From Nostoc calcicola FACHB-3891 (GTDB lineage Bacteria > Cyanobacteriota > Cyanobacteriia > Cyanobacteriales > Nostocaceae): a DNA stretch of 64,000 bases. Where the stretch lies: positions 1 through 64,000 of the forward strand of contig NZ_JACJRQ010000031.1 of assembly GCF_014697355.1 (NCBI RefSeq), given 5' to 3'. Position numbers and translations under genes: made by a program. Under the pieces are notes generated by a model. It was given only the letters and a program-made list of their open reading frames with translations. It had not been told where the DNA came from and did not search any database. This document shows positions 61,701 to 64,000 of this stretch, piece by piece. How positions within the stretch are numbered: the first letter of the stretch is position 1; every line of letters begins with the position of its first letter.

Positions 61701-62291
61701 ATGACCCTTAGCCAATTTCACCCCTATCTTTCTCCAGAAGCATATCTTGAAGCTGAAAAATTTAGCCTCAATAAACATGAATATATTCAAGGGCGAATTT
61801 ATGCAATGTCAGGGGCAAGTGATGCCCATGTAACAATTACCACTAATCTCATTACCCTCCTGAGAAATCATGTTCGCGGTACAGGTTGTCGCCTTTACGC
61901 TACGGACATGAAAGCTCGCATTGAATCACTAAATATTTTTTATTATCCTGATATCTTGGTTACTTACGACCAAAGAGATATAAAATTTGAATATTTTAAA
62001 CGTTATCCCTGTTTAATTATTGAGGTTCTTTCTCCATCCACGGAAGCTTTTGACAGAGGCGATAAATTTATTGACTATCAAGAATTAGAAACATTACAAG
62101 AATACGTCTTAATCAGTCAAACCCGCCAACGCGTTGATTGTTTTCGTCGCAATGCTGAGGGAAGATGGGTTTTATATAGCTATAAAGAAAATCAGGAATT
62201 ACAGTTAGTCAGCCTCAACTTTGCCTGTTCCCTAACAGATATTTATGAAGATGTATCCTTTTCCGAAACTTTTAATCCTACGCAGAAATGA
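61701..62291 (+). CDS. Uma2-family (DUF820) endonuclease-like protein
   Basis: 196 residues: YLSPEAYLEAEKFSLNKHEYIQGRIYAMSGASDAHVTI, then YPDILVTYDQRD, LIIEVLSPSTEAFDRGDK (E-V-L-S-P-S-T with E/K) and YQELETLQEYVLI, all hallmarks of Uma2. It belongs to a different subgroup than the protein at 16850. A small frame overlaps its stop by ATGA. Confidence 0.9.
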   Translation: MTLSQFHPYLSPEAYLEAEKFSLNKHEYIQGRIYAMSGASDAHVTITTNLITLLRNHVRGTGCRLYATDMKARIESLNIFYYPDILVTYDQRDIKFEYFKRYPCLIIEVLSPSTEAFDRGDKFIDYQELETLQEYVLISQTRQRVDCFRRNAEGRWVLYSYKENQELQLVSLNFACSLTDIYEDVSFSETFNPTQK

Positions 62292-62398
62292 TTGCAGCCC
62301 TCAAGCAGGATGCTGAAGATCCAGAGTATCAAGCTGAAATTGCTGCTTGGGATGGCGTTGTTGGAGATGGCATAAATATTTTTAATATTGCTTCCTGA
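62288..62398 (+). CDS. Short frame overlapping Uma2 stop (possible gene remnant)
   Basis: 36 codons from ATG 62288 (sharing ATGA with the Uma2 stop): MIAALKQDAEDPEYQAEIAAW then DGVVGDGINIFNIAS. The first ~20 residues look protein-like (acidic helix); the remainder lies over the 3' end of the convergent methyltransferase gene and may be out of its original context. Possibly the truncated start of a small partner gene. Confidence 0.3.
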   Translation: MIAALKQDAEDPEYQAEIAAWDGVVGDGINIFNIAS

Positions 62399-63627
62399 GC
62401 CACAGCTTTAACTACATTAATACTCACAGAATTTCCCAGTTGATAATAAGCCTTGTCATCATTAGTATGAAGTATAAAACTATCTGGAAAACCTTGCAGT
62501 CTTGAGGCTTCTCGCGGAGTTAATCGGCGTACTCTCTGATTGTGATAAACTCCCAATCTATTGGCATCACTAGCAACCAACGTTACCGAAATTTTATTTG
62601 GATCGACAAATTTATAAACTTCAAATGAAAAGTTACCAGATAGAGGTTTATATTTATCATGAATAAGTTTTAAATATTTTTTCTTAACCAATGAATTCAA
62701 AATTCCTCCCAGATTGGGATGTTCAAAAAAACTAGCTATTTGTTCCTGAGTTAATAATTTACCATCTTGCTCTTGTCCAAATTCTTTATTCCGTCTTTTT
62801 AAAATAAAACGGTTCATCAGTTCAATTTCTTCGCCACTACACTCGCCACGCAATCCTAAATCCCACGAGTGTATAGAGTTTCCGCCCCGATAATCAATCA
62901 GCCTGACTCCGTGTAAGCGATTTAGATCGTTATTAAATATTCGTTTCAACGCATTAACAAATTCTGGCGAACAATCATACTTTTCATCTGGATTATCTTC
63001 TAAAATATCCGCAACAGTCACAGATTTTTTTTGTGGATAAAACAAAGATAATTGCTGAGGATTATATGAATGAGAATCTTTTGGGCCCACATCAGAAATC
63101 AATTCAAAAGTAGGAGAAGCATTTAAAATGCCTACTAAATAAATACGGACACGATTTTGTGGTAAGCCAAAGTTTGCACTGTTGAGTAAAAAGGCATCAA
63201 AGCTATAACCTCGGTTTTGAATTTCGTGCTTAATCGTTGCTAGAGTTCGCCCTCCGTCGTGACTATAAAGCCCCCGGACATTTTCAAAAATAAAAGCTTG
63301 CGCTTTATAAATATCAAGTAATCTAGTTATTTCAAAAAATAGTGTGCCTCGCGTATCGCCAAAGCCTTCTTTTTTACCAGCATGAGAAAAAGACTGACAA
63401 GGAAACCCAGCTAATAAAAATTCATGTTCTGGTAGTTCATCAATTAATCGAATATCACCTAAAGGTGTTTGACCAAAGTTTTTTTCATAAACTAATCGAG
63501 CATCTGAATTAATTTCACTACTGAAAACACATTCACTTTCTATATTTAAAGAATCAGCCGCTTGTTCAAAGGCTAATCTAATTCCCCCTATTCCTGAAAA
63601 TAAATCAACAAACCTAATTTTTGGCAT
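62329..63627 (-). CDS. dcm: DNA (cytosine-5) methyltransferase
   Basis: 432 residues from ATG 63627 (11 codons above is a less likely start). It carries the ordered C5-methyltransferase motifs: FVDLFSGIGGIRLAF (I), ECVFSSEINSDA (II), LLAGFPCQSFSHAGKK with the catalytic Cys (IV), FIFENVRGL (VI), QNRVRIYLVGI (VIII), a variable recognition region (~200-340), and LTPREASRLQGFPDSF and QLGNSVSINVV (IX-X). No restriction endonuclease gene is next to it, so it looks like an orphan; target sequence unknown. Confidence 0.93.
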   Translation of the reverse strand: MPKIRFVDLFSGIGGIRLAFEQAADSLNIESECVFSSEINSDARLVYEKNFGQTPLGDIRLIDELPEHEFLLAGFPCQSFSHAGKKEGFGDTRGTLFFEITRLLDIYKAQAFIFENVRGLYSHDGGRTLATIKHEIQNRGYSFDAFLLNSANFGLPQNRVRIYLVGILNASPTFELISDVGPKDSHSYNPQQLSLFYPQKKSVTVADILEDNPDEKYDCSPEFVNALKRIFNNDLNRLHGVRLIDYRGGNSIHSWDLGLRGECSGEEIELMNRFILKRRNKEFGQEQDGKLLTQEQIASFFEHPNLGGILNSLVKKKYLKLIHDKYKPLSGNFSFEVYKFVDPNKISVTLVASDANRLGVYHNQRVRRLTPREASRLQGFPDSFILHTNDDKAYYQLGNSVSINVVKAVAQEAILKIFMPSPTTPSQAAISA

Positions 63628-63725
63628 GTGCGTAGAATACAAATTATTATGGGGACACAATATATTGTGTCCCTACATATGTAATCTATTCAATTGAAAA
63701 CGTCTGTAAATTACTTTGTTAATTT

Positions 63726-64000
63726 CTACTTTGCTTGCACCCGCGCTTGCTTCACCATTGCAATTAGAGTTTGATGAGCATCTTCTGAGTCTGCTAAAAC
63801 GCGATCGAATTGAATACGAATTGGCACATCTTCCCCATTGACTTGCGCTGTTAAATCCATGCCTTGTGCATCAATTGACAGCATTTGCGCTGCTTTTGCA
63901 TCTGCGACACCACCAAAAACTTTAGCATAAAGAGCTACAGCATCAGCATGATCCTCATTCATGTGGTTGCAGATGCGCGAACTAATTTCAGTAGAAAAAT
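63726..64000 (-). CDS. DUF2470-domain protein (5' end beyond the window)
   Basis: The frame runs from TAA 63726 up to the window edge with no stop. An internal ATG at 63962 would give 78 residues, but the codons above it continue the conserved family sequence (EISSRICNHMNEDHADAVALYAKVF), so the true start lies outside. DUF2470 domains occur at the end of HugZ-like haem-utilisation proteins and as short stand-alone proteins in cyanobacteria. Only the C-terminal ~91 residues are visible. Confidence 0.8.
   Translation of the reverse strand, partial: FSTEISSRICNHMNEDHADAVALYAKVFGGVADAKAAQMLSIDAQGMDLTAQVNGEDVPIRIQFDRVLADSEDAHQTLIAMVKQARVQAK

Overview
The window is a stretch of cyanobacterial chromosome. 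Many GCGATCGC-type (HIP1-like) octamers, a Tab2-family protein, a kinase fused to a GUN4 domain, PatA-type response regulators, a XisH/XisI pair and dense heptanucleotide repeats all point that way. The 20-gene polysaccharide cluster in the middle contains an ABC exporter and a short sugar transferase that I recognise as HepA and HepC. This indicates a filamentous, heterocyst-forming cyanobacterium (Nostocales in the broad sense). No tRNA, rRNA or CRISPR array was recognised.

Layout. 0-9 kb: two adjacent Ser/Thr kinase-like genes with different active-site changes, separated by a 21-bp tandem array; an Rpn-type nuclease; an M20 amidohydrolase; bioD with a short four-cysteine protein gene behind it; a third membrane-anchored kinase; and a MITE-like element. 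9-19 kb: a membrane mannosyltransferase-like protein, an acetyltransferase, xisI with a 5'-truncated xisH, phosphoenolpyruvate synthase interrupted by a 394-residue intein, a small membrane protein, a Uma2 protein, a methyltransferase, and an antitoxin-like gene with a truncated toxin. 19-22 kb: a two-gene AAA ATPase/TPR cassette.

22.7-49 kb: a polysaccharide cluster entirely on the minus strand, read from rfbF (48.9 kb) down to a glycosyltransferase at 22.7 kb. It holds nucleotide-sugar genes (rfbF, an epimerase, a C-methyltransferase, rfbC, a SAF-type oxidoreductase), about eight glycosyltransferases, a Wzc-like copolymerase/tyrosine kinase, HepC, HepA and an O-antigen-ligase-like membrane protein. 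Together these could make, assemble and export a heterocyst-envelope-type polysaccharide.

49.6-53.4 kb: a kinase-TPR / PP2C phosphatase / von Willebrand A (TerY-like) triad, probably one operon. 54-59 kb: a PatA-like regulator with a CheY-like partner, then pheT. 59-64 kb: a second MITE-like element, two further 21-bp arrays, a NACHT/STAND remnant, a YCII protein, Tab2, a second Uma2 protein, an orphan cytosine-C5 DNA methyltransferase, and a DUF2470 gene cut by the window edge.

The intergenic DNA is unusually rich in repeats: 28-bp perfect palindromes whose arms vary in a compensating way, heptamer arrays, 21-bp arrays built of three heptamers, MITE-like inverted-repeat elements, and a dispersed element whose conserved end supplies stop codons to cluster genes. 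Many minus-strand start codons were moved downstream from TTG codons to an internal ATG, as noted in the entries.
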